Notes: generated by a model not told the origin, from the letters alone. Counted from the stretch's first letter, positions 51,014 to 63,460 are shown. The stretch is DNA of 64,000 bases from Brugia malayi (GCF_000002995.4 NW_025062478.1:1860001-1924000), one strand, 5' to 3'. Numbers and translations are program-made.

Positions 51014-53497
51014 TTATTCATTAAAATTTACACATCGAAAAATTTTTTGGCGGATATTTTTCATATTTTTGTAGTTATATTAATAGTTCCACAAGTTACT
51101 TCTTTTTTCACTGTAAAATATATTTTTTGTTACAGAAAAGTTGGTAGTTGTTTAGATTAGTTCAATACTTTGATTCAAAATTAATGAAGCAGGAAATCAC
51201 CGAACAATTTTATGTGGAAATTTCGAAAAAATTGTAAATTGCAGCGTTGATTAGAAAAAATAAAAAAATAAAACAGATATCACATAAGAAAACGAAATCA
51301 CTTATTTTTGATACTGTGGTTGTTTGAGAAATGATTATTTCTGGTGTTGTTTTAAAATTTTGAGAAGAGAATCCAATTGTTGTTTGCTTTTCAGAAGTCC
51401 TTCAACGACAGGCTTTTGTTTTTGGAGAAGTTGTTGAAGTGAAGGTTGCTTCTGCTGTAGTTGTTGGAGAAGTTCTTGTTGTTGTTGCATAAGTTGTTGG
51501 TATTGAGCCTGTGGTTGCTGAAGTTGCCGAAGAAGATCATGCATTTTCGGTGGTTCTAGAAGTATTTGCACAGCAAGTTGTTGTTGTTGCTCCATAAGCT
51601 CCACAAGTTGTTGTTGTTGTTGGAGGAACTGCTGAATGAGTGGTTGTTGCTGTTTGTATTGTTCAAGAAGTTGTTGTTGTAGCTGTAGAAGTTGTTGAAG
51701 AAGAGTTTGTTGTTTTTGAAGTTTCTGATCAGAAGGCGGCTGCAGTAGAAGCTGAATTAGTTGCAGTGAATATTGAAATTGTTGGGAAAGTAGTTGTCCC
51801 TGTTGTTGAAGTTTTGCAGCTACAACACCGCGCTGCTTAAGAAGTTTAAGACGTTGTTCTTGCTGTTGAATTTGATTTTTAAGATTATTTTGATCTTGAT
51901 GTCGAGATTGCTCGTGATTTTGTTCCATTTGTTTTTGAAGTTCAAGCGCTTCTTGATGCACAGTCGATGGCTGCATTCTTTGTTTTAGAGAAAGCAGTTG
52001 TTGCTGCAAATATTGTTGAAGAATAGGTTGTTGTTCTTGAAGTAATTTTTGATGACCTGGTAGTTGCTGCAGTAAATATTGGACAGTCTGTTGTCTCTGA
52101 AGAAGTTGCTGAAGAATAACTTCTTGTTGTTCTTGAAGTTGGTTCAGAAATGGTTGTTGTTGTTGAAGTTGTTGAAGGGTACTATGCAGTTTATGAAGAA
52201 ATTCTTGTTTATTTTCACAGGTAGGATTCTGTTCAAGTTGCTGACGAAGTTGCTGTTGTCGTTGAAGAAGCCACTGAAAGTGCGAGTGGTTTTTTTCTAG
52301 TTGTTTGAGTTGCTGTTGAAGTTGTTGGTGAGGCTGTTGTTCATTCAGGAGTTCTTGAAGAAAAGACTGTTCTTTTTCTATTTGTTGGACAAGTAGTTGA
52401 GATTTTTTCTTATTTTCGGTTGACAATGCTGTCATTGTTGTTGAAGAAGAAACTGTTCTTGCTGCTACTGTCTGAGTTAATGTGAAAAAGGTTGTTACTA
52501 CCGTAATTTCTGGAGTTGTTGCCTAAAAAAACGAAACTAGAAAATAGAAATTACAAAATTTGTGAAAGTGGAAATGCTCATTTAAAGAAGCTCACAAAAA
52601 GGCATCTTGATTTCCTACGGGACGTGAAACCAGAGCCTATTTCAGTGGAAAAAGATTCATCCGAATCATTCTTTTAACTACTTAGATATCAGTAAAAGCT
52701 TTATTGATTGACTCAAGCTATTTCAAGAAATTGCAATTCCATCGTGGACATAGACTGATGATGAGTGCTATCAAACTGAAACAAATTTAATACCTTTGTG
52801 CTGGATGAAAAAGCAATGATAAGAAGGAAAATGATTCCTTTCTTCATTTTCACCATCTCGATTAATCAAATTTGAACTAAAAGAAAGTAATTGACCGCGA
52901 ATCAAAATAGTAAATTTTGAGTTTTTCAAAATCAAAATAGTAAATCTTGCATTTTTAAAGTTTTTAATTGAGTATAGAATTTTAAGCATTAATTAACAAT
53001 CATTCAAATCAATAATGCAAGTGTACTATTTGGATTAGCCAAGCACCAAGCAGTTTATGATTCGAGAAGTCTCGGTCAAATTCTTTCCCTAATTTCCATG
53101 GCAGTGAAATCCTCCCTCCAGAATCGCATAATATTTCTAAAAGGGTTTCATTTTCAAAAGAACCTTCTCCTTATGCAACCTTTGAGAAACTATGAAAAAG
53201 CATTAAGTTTTTTAATTTTTGTTCATAGGAAAGCACTGGAATTATTGCCACACTGAATAATTTGAGTTGTGCTGCAAAATTTAAAGACATTTATATGCTA
53301 TTTCTTTCATTCTGCTTTTGCAGAATTTTCCAGTTGAAATTGATTGAATTGAATTGAAAGCTTTGTGTTCCAAAATTGCATTTCTCATCCAAAACTTGGG
53401 GACAACATGCATTGCTTTGAGAAAATTCACCGTATTATTGTTCTTTCTGTTTAGATAGATGAATTTTATTACAATAAAATAAATTAAACGATTGGTT
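50560..53497. repeat. Direct segmental duplication, copy 1 (contains Q-rich gene 1)
   Basis: Aligns in the same orientation with about 57995-60817, including both exons of the Q-rich gene, its intron, its downstream sequence and about 640 bp upstream. The upstream part includes a minus-strand block reading MHVVPKFWMRNAILEH (53281-53411 region), also present in copy 2 with a few changes. I treat that block as duplicated non-coding DNA or a lost exon, since the neighbouring block is frameshifted between copies. Confidence 0.85.
51335..52856 (-). CDS. Secreted Gln/Leu-rich protein, copy 1 (two exons, 416 aa)
   Basis: Exon 1 (52794-52856, 21 codons) starts ATG and reads MVKMKKGIIFLLIIAF..., a basic start plus hydrophobic core typical of a signal peptide, and ends at a GT donor. 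Exon 2 (51335-52522, 395 codons plus TAA) begins after a TTTTTTTAG acceptor. Both ends of the 271-bp intron are in phase 0. After a Thr/Val-rich linker of about 35 residues comes a very long Gln/Leu/Lys/Glu region in which hydrophobic residues recur among Gln runs (QQPLIQQFLQQQQQLVELME), with a degenerate period of about 21 residues. That predicts a long amphipathic helix or coiled coil. There are no other domains and almost no Cys. Function unknown; a secreted or cuticle-associated structural or host-interface role is only a guess. It lies in a duplicated array. Confidence 0.75.
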
Positions 53498-54400
53498 TGT
53501 TTTCTTATTTTGTTATAATACAAACTTTTCTGATATTGAAAAACGGTTTTTGTCCGTGCTTCCGCCTCTTTCTTTTCTTTAAAGGTATTACCAAAAACGA
53601 TTAGACTGATCGCTCACCAATTTTGGCACTTCAGTGACCGACTGTTAATTCTGAAATAGTGTTGCACATACACATTACATTAGCATTACATAGGTGTTTG
53701 CATACTTGCATGCAGTTGAATATTTAAAATTTATTACGGACAGTTGGGATTTATCAAACTGTGCGTAAGTCACTAATAATTTGGAAATGAAATGGGCGAT
53801 GTGCTCTACACAAATTGAAAATTTGAAAAAAAAAAATTATTTGTTTCTTTGAGAAGCTTCAGCCATCAGTTCCGATCAGTGATGAAATAAACTTTTTCCT
53901 TTCTTAATGTACTGTCATTTGAAACATCTTTTTCCGTTTCATTTGCTGAACGACCGATACTTACTACTTGCTCTCCTTTCTTCCTACGCTTTCTAGAAAG
54001 TTCAGTGATAGTTTGCTTTGTTCCCAGAAGTGCATAATAGCTTATGGAAATTGAGTAATTAACCTCTGCTTTCAGATTTCACATGGAATTCCATCAAGCC
54101 TAGATGTTTTGGCTGTTATATGAATTTGCGAGTTGCTTGCAAATTTTTTTTCACCGATTATTGCATGTTATCTTTAATTACTAGGTCTTCAATTGGACTG
54201 AAGAGAAATTGAAAGTGTCCAGCTATCAGTTCAGAATGAAAATGAAAGTAAGTTTGATTATATGCGTTGAGTGGATGTTTTGTACCTTACCTGTCGTGAA
54301 ATGGGGTCTGATTTGAGTAATTTATAGAGCCAAATAGGGAGTACTTTGTGAAGTAGCAATGTTTAACAGTAATCTTAATTTTATTGAGATAAAATTATCC

Positions 54401-54453
54401 TAATCGAAATTATTATTAGAAAAATTGAGGAAGTACATCTGAGGGAGAGGAGA
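54401..54453 (+). repeat. 53-bp perfect direct repeat, copy 2
   Basis: Same bases as 46548-46600. See that entry for interpretation. Confidence 0.85.
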
Positions 54454-54596
54454 TTCCTCTTTATACAGACAAATTTTAAGAGAAATTCTTCTATTCTTTG
54501 CTGCACTAAATGACTTCCCTATTAGCTAGTGATTGCTTAAGTTTTCTTTTAATGATAAAGCAGAAAAAAATTAATGGTCAGTTCATTTGAATGTTT

Positions 54597-55045
54597 CTGA
54601 TGAAAAATTTTTGTATAAATCCAACAAACAACCGTTTCGTCACCATTTATAGTTTGCTTTAATTCCATTTTGTTTTAAGAATGATAGCAAAAAGCTTGAT
54701 TCAAAAAGAATTAGTTTTCATCAAGTGAAAGTAACTTTTTGCACTGAAGAATAATAAGTTTCCGAGTCATTATTTGATGGGGATTGATTTAAATTAATTA
54801 ATTAATCAATGATAACGATTCATGACATTTGTTAACTTTTCATTGACTATTCTTTGCTAAATTATACTATCAGTTGTTGCTCATAATTTACCAATTCTCA
54901 CCTTTTTTTTCTTTTAAATGAAAAAAAATTTAATTTTTGACAAGCAGAATTTTTTTTTAATTCTTTTTTAGCAAGGCAACGAAATATGATCAAAGTAAAA
55001 AATCAGATGGAGATATAAACAAAATTCAATCGCCGATGGAGCAAA
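54597..55045 (+). repeat. Dispersed repeat, inverted relative to 62850-63233
   Basis: Shares long readable blocks with the complement of 62850-63233, for example the part around GAGTCATTATTTGATGGGGA and the end GATGGAGATATAAACAAAAT. This copy is longer by small insertions. Confidence 0.8.
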
Positions 55046-56479
55046 TCCTCTATTAATAGTGCATTCCGGAAAATATTTAATAAATTAGACCCTCAAGTTG
55101 TTATTATCAAAAATTCTATTATTATGCCACTGCTTGAATTACTATTATTTTTTTTTTTTTTTTTGCAACATCGAAAACGTAAAAGAAAATTATTTCAGTA
55201 AATTGTGAGGTTTTGTATAAAAATGATTTCATACATATATAAAATTATGAAAAGAATGAAAAGCAGAAAAAGTAACAATAATAAATGAAATAGAAAGTAG
55301 GCAAACGGAATTTATTTAAAATAGAATTTGAAGAAAAAAATAATAATTTTTAACTTTGCATAAAATAATTTTATTTATTCTATTTATAGCAATGCTTCAA
55401 TTATTCATTCTCTGATGTTATACGTACAAAATTCACATACCTTTCATATTTTTGACTAACTGTCAATGAAAAGAAGCTACGAATGAATTATAACACTAGA
55501 TGTTGTTTCTATATGAAAAGAATTTTTGATCAGCAATACGATTTGTGCTCGGAAATTAAATGCCAATAAGATATTGAAATTTTAAATTCAAAAAATTTTA
55601 GTACCAAAACGTATAAGTTAATTTCAAAGGAGAAGTAAAGTAGAGAAGAACAATGAGTTAAATCAACAAAGCAGAGCGAGAGTTAAATGAAATTCAATAA
55701 TATAAATTCTCTTATCATTATGTTATCATATCATAAAGTTGAAATGATCAACGAATAGTTTAAAAAAAGATGTCCGCATTATACCAGTTAAAAAATACCG
55801 CTACTCCATCAATCGTTTTATCGCCGATTCGTGCAATCTTTCAGAGAAATTCAACAAACCATTATCCATTGCTTACAGTCGTTCTTTCCGAATGAATAAT
55901 AATAGAGAATTTTCCGGATATTAACCTGTAGAATTTTTGCTGTTAATTGAGAAAAATTTATAAGAAAGCACCGACAAACTCAAATTCCACGCAAAATCGA
56001 TACCAAACGACAAAATTAGCGAAGGACTTACTAATTAATACCCAATTATCGTTGCTAACAACCAATTTAAATGCTCAGCTTACGATTTGAAATGCATAAC
56101 TATTCTCTTAAATATTCGTGGAAAGTCTGAACTGACTAATTTGAAATTAAAGATGTTGCCAGTTTCTTTCAGATAGCAACAAAGATAGAAGGCTGTTTTT
56201 GCTTCTTTTGTTCTTCCCTTAATATCTCAAATGCAGGTAATTAAACCTTCAATTTATGAAATGTTTGTTGCAACAACGAATCCAGGAATTTCAAAAATAA
56301 TTTTAATAACGATACCAGTATTATCACCCAAAACTTAAATAAAGGAAAAATGAAGTATTCTCAACTTTTATATCGATATTTTTGTTTTTAATATTTATGT
56401 TTAACTAACGTTTTAATTATGGATATAAGCCAATTATTTTTTTTTTTCCTTTTTTGTTCTTTGCTGCAGTAGTTAAAGC

Positions 56480-57993
56480 AAAATTACATTTGAATGTGAT
56501 TTTCTCTGTGTTGTTTTACTTTCAATTTAAGTTTATGCTATTGGAGCTAAGCAATAAACTTTGATGCGACAATTAACATTAACTGACACTTTTATTCTAC
56601 AACTGCAAAGATATCATTTGTACAATTTAATTTGTTTGTTTAATATCATTTTTGGTTCAGCAATTTCAGCACAATAATTTCATGTAATATCACAGAATCT
56701 CGAGCTGATATAATTGATGAGAAACTTTGACTATGAGTAAACCAACTAAAAATCGGTTTAATCCTAATAATATGAATATTGGAAATATACTAAGTAGTTT
56801 GATCATAAAAGCAAAAAAGAGAGTTTTTTGTTTATTACTCTTTAGTTAATCATTTTCAGCATCAAATAATGCAAAAGTTATTAAAATAGCACAACAAATT
56901 AATAAAATAGTAAGGAATAATTGGAAGTAATTTCTTTTAAAGATATAAAAATTCTATATATCTAATATTCATACTCATATTCAGTAACTCTGCGTAACTT
57001 AGATGGCAAACAAAAACGAAAGGAAAAACAAAAGCGATTTCAAACAATGAGTTTAATTCTATAAGATAGAAGTGTACATGCTAATAACCAACAATTATTC
57101 ATTCTAATTTGTGCCATGAATAATACCAAACACTTTTAAACTTCAATGAATCCTAATGCATTGATGGAATACTCTAAGAATGACCATATTATTCTTATAG
57201 AGAGACTACTTCTAGGAATACTTCTCTATACGTAATATTATTCCTACCAATAATCTATGTATGTCTTTGCTAAAGTATCAAATAAAACTCGCAGGTGGTT
57301 TTCTGATGGGCTTATCACAGTCTAATGCAGATTCTTTCTTCATCTTTTCAATAACTTCATCTTGAAATAAATCATTCAAATATTCATCGTAATCAGTTAG
57401 ACTTCTTTTCACTGTCGTTTCAACCTTTCTTGAGTTAAGCTATATCGTTTTGCTGACACGGGACAACATCTTTATTTTTCTAAGACCAACTTACGACTTT
57501 TTCATCTTTAGTTATAGTATAAACTTTTGAAAAGCATTCAGTACTTCTCTCTGTCTTGTCATCAATTCTTCGATTGCAATAATCTCTACTTTACATTTTT
57601 CTTTCTATTTGTTCTCTGAATAATCATGATTCTCTTCATTCTCCTAATCTTTCTTTCAAACTTCGTTATTTTACTGACTGCCATTTTCATCCTGATCCAT
57701 TTCCAGATATGTCTTCTCTAACCTTATTCCTTCATCATAATCAATTCTGTAATATATGTTTGAATATTCTTTATTGTTCCGATGATGTTCTAATTCCTAA
57801 TGTTACTAACAATACCTGTAATCTTTACTTAATTACTAGATTTGTCTAACAACAGACCTAATTTGTTAGCCATTATTTCTTGTGACCAAGTTGCAATCGC
57901 TTCTCATATCCAAAATCATTAATGTCCTCTCGAATTTTCCTCGTTCGCATGGAATAACTAACAACGTTTCTTCATGTTTTGTCTTCCTAACCA
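56480..57993 (-). mobile_element. Inverted copy of retroelement fragment (right arm)
   Basis: The reverse complement of 49523-51013. It carries the same 40-codon open stretch (TDYDEYLNDLFQDEVIEKMK) and the same downstream stop. The protease-like stretch reads ILDMRSDCNLVT before a frameshift. Its outer end abuts the second direct copy of the Q-gene segment within a few bases, so this junction is probably a rearrangement breakpoint. Confidence 0.6.
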
Positions 57994-57994
57994 G

Positions 57995-60817
57995 TAATTA
58001 TTTCCAACTCTTCCTTGCTAATTTATTTATTTATTGTACTATTTAATAACTTCTGCATTATTTAATGATGAAAATGATTAAAGTATCAAACAAAAAACAC
58101 TCATTTCTTGCTTTTATGACCGAACTACTTAGTTTTCAATATTTTAATATTTTTAAGATTAAACTGATTAAACTGAATATTCATATTATTAGGATCAAAC
58201 CGATTTTTAGTTGCTTTACTCATAGTCAAAGTTTCTCATCAATTATATAAGCTCGAGATTCTGTGATATTACATAAAATTATTGTGCTGAAATTGCTGAA
58301 CCAAAAATGATATTAAATAAACAAATTATATTACACAAATGATATCTTTGCAGTTTAGAATAAAACTGTCAGTTATTGTTAATTGTGGCATCAAAGTTTA
58401 TTGCTTAGCTCCAATAGCATAAACTGAAGTTATAAGTGAAACAACACGCATAAAAGTCATACTGAAATGTAATTTTTATTCATTAAAATTTATACATCGA
58501 AAAATTTTTTGGCGGATATTTTTCATATTTTTGTAGTTATATTAATAGTTCCACAAGTTACTTCTTTTTCAACTGTAAAATATAATTTTGTTGCAGAGAA
58601 GTTGGTAGTTGTTTAGATTAGTTCAATACTTTGATTCAAAATTAATGAAGCAGGAAATCACCGAACAATTTTATGTGGAAATTTCGAAAAAATTGTAAAT
58701 TGCAGCGTTGATTAGAAAAAATAAAAAAATAAAACAGATATCGCATAAGAAAACGAAATCACTTATTTTTGATAGTGTGGTTGTTTGAGAAATGATTATT
58801 TCTGGTGTTGTTTTAAAATTTTGAGAAGAGAATCCAATTGTTGTTTGCTTTTCAGAAGTCCTTCAACGACAGGCTTTTGTTTTTGGAGAAGTTGTTGAAG
58901 TGAAGGTTGCTTCTGCTGTAGTTGTTGGAGAAGTTCTTGTTGTTGTTGCATAAGTTGTTGGAATTGGACTTCTAGCTGGCGAAGTTGTTCAAGGAGATTA
59001 GGTATATGATGAGGTTTTAGAAGCATTTGTACAACAAGTTGTTGTTGTTGCTCCATAAGCTCCACAAGTTGTTGTTGTTGTTGGAGGAGCTGCTGAATAA
59101 GTGGTTGTTGTTGTTGGTAATGTTCAAGAAGTTGTTGTTGTAGTTGCAGAAGTTGTTGAAGAAGAGGTTGTTGTTTTTGAAGTAATTGCTGATAATAATG
59201 AGGCTGTTTTAGAAGCTGAATCAGTAGCACTTTATGTTGAAGCTGTTGAAAGAGTACTTGTCCCTGTTGTTGAAGTTTTGCAAATAGATCACCGTGCTGT
59301 TGAAGCAGTTGAAGATGTTGTTCTTGCTTCTGAATTTGATTTTTAAGATTATTTTGATCTTGATTTCGAGATTGCTCGTGATTTTGTTCCATTTGTTTTT
59401 GAAGGTTAAGCGCTTGTTGAACCAAAGTCGATGGCTGCAGTGTTTGTTTTGGTGCACGCAATTGCTGCTGCAAAAATTGTTGAAGAATAGGTTGTTGTTC
59501 TTCGAGTAATTTTTGCTGATCAGGTAGTTGCTGCAGTAGAGTTTGGGCAGTCTGTTGTCTCTGAAGAAGTTGCTGAAGAATAACTTCTTGTTGTTCTTGA
59601 AGTTGGTTCAGAAATGGTTGTTGTTTCTGAAGTTGTTTAAGGGTAAGTTGCTGGTTATGAAGAAGTTTTTGTTTATTTTCGCAGCCATGATTCTGTTCAA
59701 GTTGCTGACGAGCTTTCTCTTGCTGTTGAAGACGGTGCTGAAAGTGTGACTGGCTTTGTAGCTGTTCGAGTAGCTGTTGAAGTTGTTGGTGACGCTGGTG
59801 TTCATTCAGGAGTTCTTGGAGAAAAGACTGTTCTTTTTCTATTTGTTGGACAAGTAGTTGAGATTTTTTCTTATTTTCGGTTGACAATGCTGTCATTGTT
59901 GTTGAAGAAGAAACTGTTCTTGTTGTTATTGTCTGAGTTAATGTGAAAAAGACTGTTGTTACTAACGTAATTCCTGGAGTTGTTGCCTAAAAAAACGAAA
60001 CTAGAAAATAGAAATCACAAAATTTGTGAAAGTGGAAATGTTCATTTAAAGAAGCTCACAAAAAGGCATCTTGATTTCCTACGGGACGTGAAACCAGAGC
60101 CTATTTCAGTGGAAACAGATTGTTTTACAAAAAATTGGAACAAATTTAATACCTTTGTGCTGGATGAAAAAGCAATGATAAGAAAGAAAATGATTCCTTT
60201 CTTCATTTTCACCATCTCGATTAATCAAATTTGAACTAAAGAAAAGTAATTGACTGCGAATTAAAACATTAAATGCTGCGTTTTTAAAGTTTTCAATTGA
60301 CTATAGAATTTTAAGCACTAATTAACAATCATTCAAAGTGTGCTATTTGGATTAGCCAAATACTAAGCAATTTATGATTCGAGAAATCTCGGTCAAATTC
60401 TTTTCTTACTTTCCATGGTAGTGAAATCCTCCCTCCAGAATCGCATAATATTTCTAAGAGGGTTTCATTCCACAAAGGAACCTTCTCCTTATGTAACTTT
60501 GAGAAACTATGAAAAAGCATTAAGTTTTTTAATTTTTGTTCATAGGAAAGCACTGGAATTATTGCCACACTGAATAATTTGAGTTGTGCTGCAAAATTTA
60601 AAGACATTTATATGCTATTTGTTTCATTCTGCTTTTGCAGAATTTTCCAGTTGAAATTAGTTGAATTGAATTGAAAGCATTGTGTTCCAAAATTGCATTT
60701 CTCATCCAAAACTTGGGGACAACATGCATTGCTTTCAGAATATTCACCATATTATTGTTCTTTCTATTTAAATGAATGAATTTTGTTGCAATAAAATAAA
60801 TTAAAGGAATGGTTTGA
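57995..60817. repeat. Direct segmental duplication, copy 2 (contains Q-rich gene 2)
   Basis: Same order and orientation as 50560-53497. It is shorter mainly because the Q-gene intron lacks about 105 bp and a stretch upstream lacks short blocks. Confidence 0.85.
58796..60215 (-). CDS. Secreted Gln/Leu-rich protein, copy 2 (two exons, 417 aa)
   Basis: Exon 1 is 60153-60215 (21 codons, the same signal peptide with one Leu to Phe change); exon 2 is 58796-59986 (396 codons plus TAA). The 166-bp intron is phase 0, with the same donor and acceptor as copy 1. The first ~30 residues after the internal Met (MTALSTENKKKSQLLVQQIE...) and the last ~45 residues are identical to copy 1. The centre differs by many substitutions while keeping length and the Gln/Leu pattern; the only length change seen is one extra residue in the Thr-rich linker. 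No stops or frameshifts, which argues that both copies are maintained as coding. Role unknown. Confidence 0.75.
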
Positions 60818-61640
60818 TATAAAATGATCAAAAGATAAAAGTGTTTTACTTTTGTGAAAAAAATTAGCATCATAAATCCAGAAGTTCCGAAAATTGAAAC
60901 GAAAAATTAGCACCATAGTTCGATATAGAATGATCACACATAACTGTTTCAACGAATATTCATCTCAACAAACCTGATTAATCGACTAAATAAAACTTCA
61001 AGAAACAGAAAATGTTGGAAATTGAGTACCTCATTTCGTACCTAAAAACTAAAAATGCTATGCGATTAAAGTGGGTACTGGTAATAAGGAAATCTCACAT
61101 GCGAAATTAACTTTACTTAAATATATGAACGACAAAAGTATTACATTTAGAGAGAATATAGAGAATATTATTTTAATGACAAAAGTAAAAGAGTGATTAT
61201 TGGTGATCGCTTGAAATATTATGGATACTTTGATCTCATCAAATACTTCTGAAAAATTCCTTTGTTCTACTTATTGTGAAATCATTCATAGGCTGAATAA
61301 ACATTCATGTATATCGACTGAACAAACATTCGACGAGGATTTTGATGCTTTGCATGTTTTGCTATTTTCTAACTTTTATATCAATATTTTTATCTATAAT
61401 ATTTAAATTTTAATTAAGTTTTAATTAAAGCTATAAGGCAATTATTTAAACGTATTCTTATTTACCTAAAATTTTTCCTTAGTATTTATATTTCTGTGCC
61501 ATGGCATATTAGTGGCAAAATAGTCTATGGAATCCATTTATTATCTACTTTTCGTTTTTTCTTTTTACTTTTTTTTTTTGTACACTACTAATATAATTCT
61601 TGTTTACAACTCAATTCTTGTTTACAACTTTTTTTCTTTT

Positions 61641-61785
61641 TATCACTGACCTTTATTCCTGGAAAAATTCTTTTTTCCATGCCATTTTACATTTGTTTAT
61701 TATATTTGTCATTTTGCAAAATCTCTTTTTTATGTTTTTTATAAAGCTCACTTATTTCATGTTTCTTGTTGATTAAATTTTAATT
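61641..61785 (+). repeat. 145-bp direct repeat, copy 1
   Basis: Matches 63315-63459 over the full 145 bp; the only difference I noticed is one G/A. No coding content. Confidence 0.9.
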
Positions 61786-61994
61786 CATTTTAAAACATGT
61801 CTCTTCGCTGATGTTCAATTTTTTCTCATGACCCATGTTTCTTATTACTTCTTTCCAAGTGTGACATTTTTATATAACCAAATTTCAAAAAAAAAAAAAA
61901 AAACCAAAATTGAACAACGACACTATAACTGCGTACTCCAAAGCACGATTAATGTTAACAAACATAAAATTAGTAAAAATATTATTGATCCTTG

Positions 61995-62215
61995 CTTCCA
62001 TTTCCAATTATTTGCAACTACTTGTTGCTACTTGTAAATATTTGTAGTTGGAACCACTTGCAACCACAGTAAAAATTTACAGCACCTGCTTATTTACCTT
62101 TCCGTATCATTTGTTTTCCTTTCTTTTGGAACCACCTGTTCCTACAACCACTTGTAACCATCTGCTACCGTAACCACTTTTTACTTTAACCACTTGCAAC
62201 CGCTTTCTACGACCA
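61995..62215. repeat. Degenerate AACCACTTGCAACC repeats
   Basis: The words AACCACTTG and ACTTGCAACC recur at irregular spacing of about 15-40 bp with many variants, over about 220 bp. It could be the remains of an old tandem array. Confidence 0.6.
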
Positions 62216-62849
62216 ACTTACGACGACACATCTTTAGTTATAGTATAAACCTTTGAAAGCATTCAGTACTTCTCTCTGTCTTGTCATCAATTCTTCGATT
62301 CCAATAATCTCTAGTTTACACTTTTCTTTTTATTAGTTCACTGAGTTATCATGATTCTCTTCATTCTCCCAATCTTTCTTTCGGACTTCGTTATTTTACT
62401 GATTGCCATTTTTATCTTGAAAATTCATTCACAGCTTCTTGTCATTGACAGTTGGCCAAAAATATGAAAGGTATAATTATGGTGAAAAGCAGGAAAGGAT
62501 GCCTTCAATAATAACAACTGATAAAATCATTAATGTTCAAAAATCTCGAAATGAAAGTAAAACTATAAAATGTGCAAAAAAGTTACACAATACAATGAGT
62601 CATTCAAAGTAATCATCGATTTTAATTACTACAAAAGTACAATAATTCCACTTATCAATTCTTTATAATAATTATGAGTTTATTTCCATATGAAATCATT
62701 TCTCTGCCTAATCCATTTTATCTGTTCATCAAATTTTTACTTTTTAACTATATTTGTAGTTAATTAGAATTAAAATAACTGATAAAATCTTCACTGTCAA
62801 GTCATTTATTTTTGCCAATGAAAATTGCTTAAACTTTTTACACTTTTGC

Positions 62850-63233
62850 TCCATCGGCGATTTAATTTTGTTTATATCTCCATCTGATTTTTTATTTTGG
62901 TCATATTTCGTATAATTAAATTTTTTCATTTAAAAGAAAAAAAAAAGGTGAAAATTGGTAAATTGGAAATAAACGACAACTGATAACAGAATTTAGCAAA
63001 GAATAGTCAATGAAAAGTAAACAAATGTCATGCATCGTTATCACTAATTAATTAATTTAAATCAATCCCCATCAAATAATGACTCGGAAACTTATTATTC
63101 TTCAGTGCAAAAAGTTACTTTCATTTGATGGTAACTAATTTGAATCACATTCGAAAAGCAAAATGGAATTCACGCAAACTATAAATAATAACGAAATGGT
63201 TGTTTGTTGGATTTATACAAAAATTTTTCATTA
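62850..63233 (-). repeat. Dispersed repeat, inverted copy of 54597-55045
   Basis: See the entry at 54597-55045. The match is clear by eye along most of the length, with small indels. Confidence 0.8.
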
Positions 63234-63314
63234 GGAAATTTTTAATTATAATCATTTTTCATTTAAACAAACTGAAGAAAACCAAATGATTTATCTGCCG
63301 TTTTTTTTTTTTTT

Positions 63315-63459
63315 TATCACTGACCTTTATTCCTGAAAAAATTCTTTTTTCCATGCCATTTTACATTTGTTTATTATATTTGTCATTTTGCAAAATCTCT
63401 TTTTTATGTTTTTTATAAAGCTCACTTATTTCATGTTTCTTGTTGATTAAATTTTAATT
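63315..63459 (+). repeat. 145-bp direct repeat, copy 2
   Basis: Nearly identical to 61641-61785 and immediately followed by a foldback structure. Confidence 0.9.
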
Positions 63460-63460
63460 A

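Larger units (their letters stand above)
53498..56479. other. Spacer inside the duplicated region
   Basis: No gene recognised. It holds the second copy of a 53-bp repeat (54401-54453) and a block at about 54597-55045 whose inverted copy is at about 62850-63233. 55.8-56.3 kb is less AT-rich but full of stops in all frames. 56357-56440 resembles 61367-61445. It reads as old mobile-element debris. Confidence 0.5.
60818..63312. other. Spacer between Q-rich genes 2 and 3
   Basis: No gene can be supported. A 61-codon ORF at 61221-61406 (MDTLISSNTSEKFLCSTYCE...) is unrecognised. About 61995-62215 holds degenerate AACCACTTGCAACC repeats. 62210-62415 repeats part of the inverted retroelement fragment (about 57480-57690). 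62850-63233 is an inverted copy of 54597-55045. Confidence 0.5.

Noticed and set aside
51640..52300. Val/Leu-rich plus-strand ORFs opposite the Q-rich exon
   Set aside because: Shadows of Gln codons read on the other strand; the same occurs at 59101-59946.
61221..61406. 61-codon ORF MDTLISSNTSEKF...
   Set aside because: Short, unrecognised and without splice support. Mentioned in the spacer entry but not called a gene.
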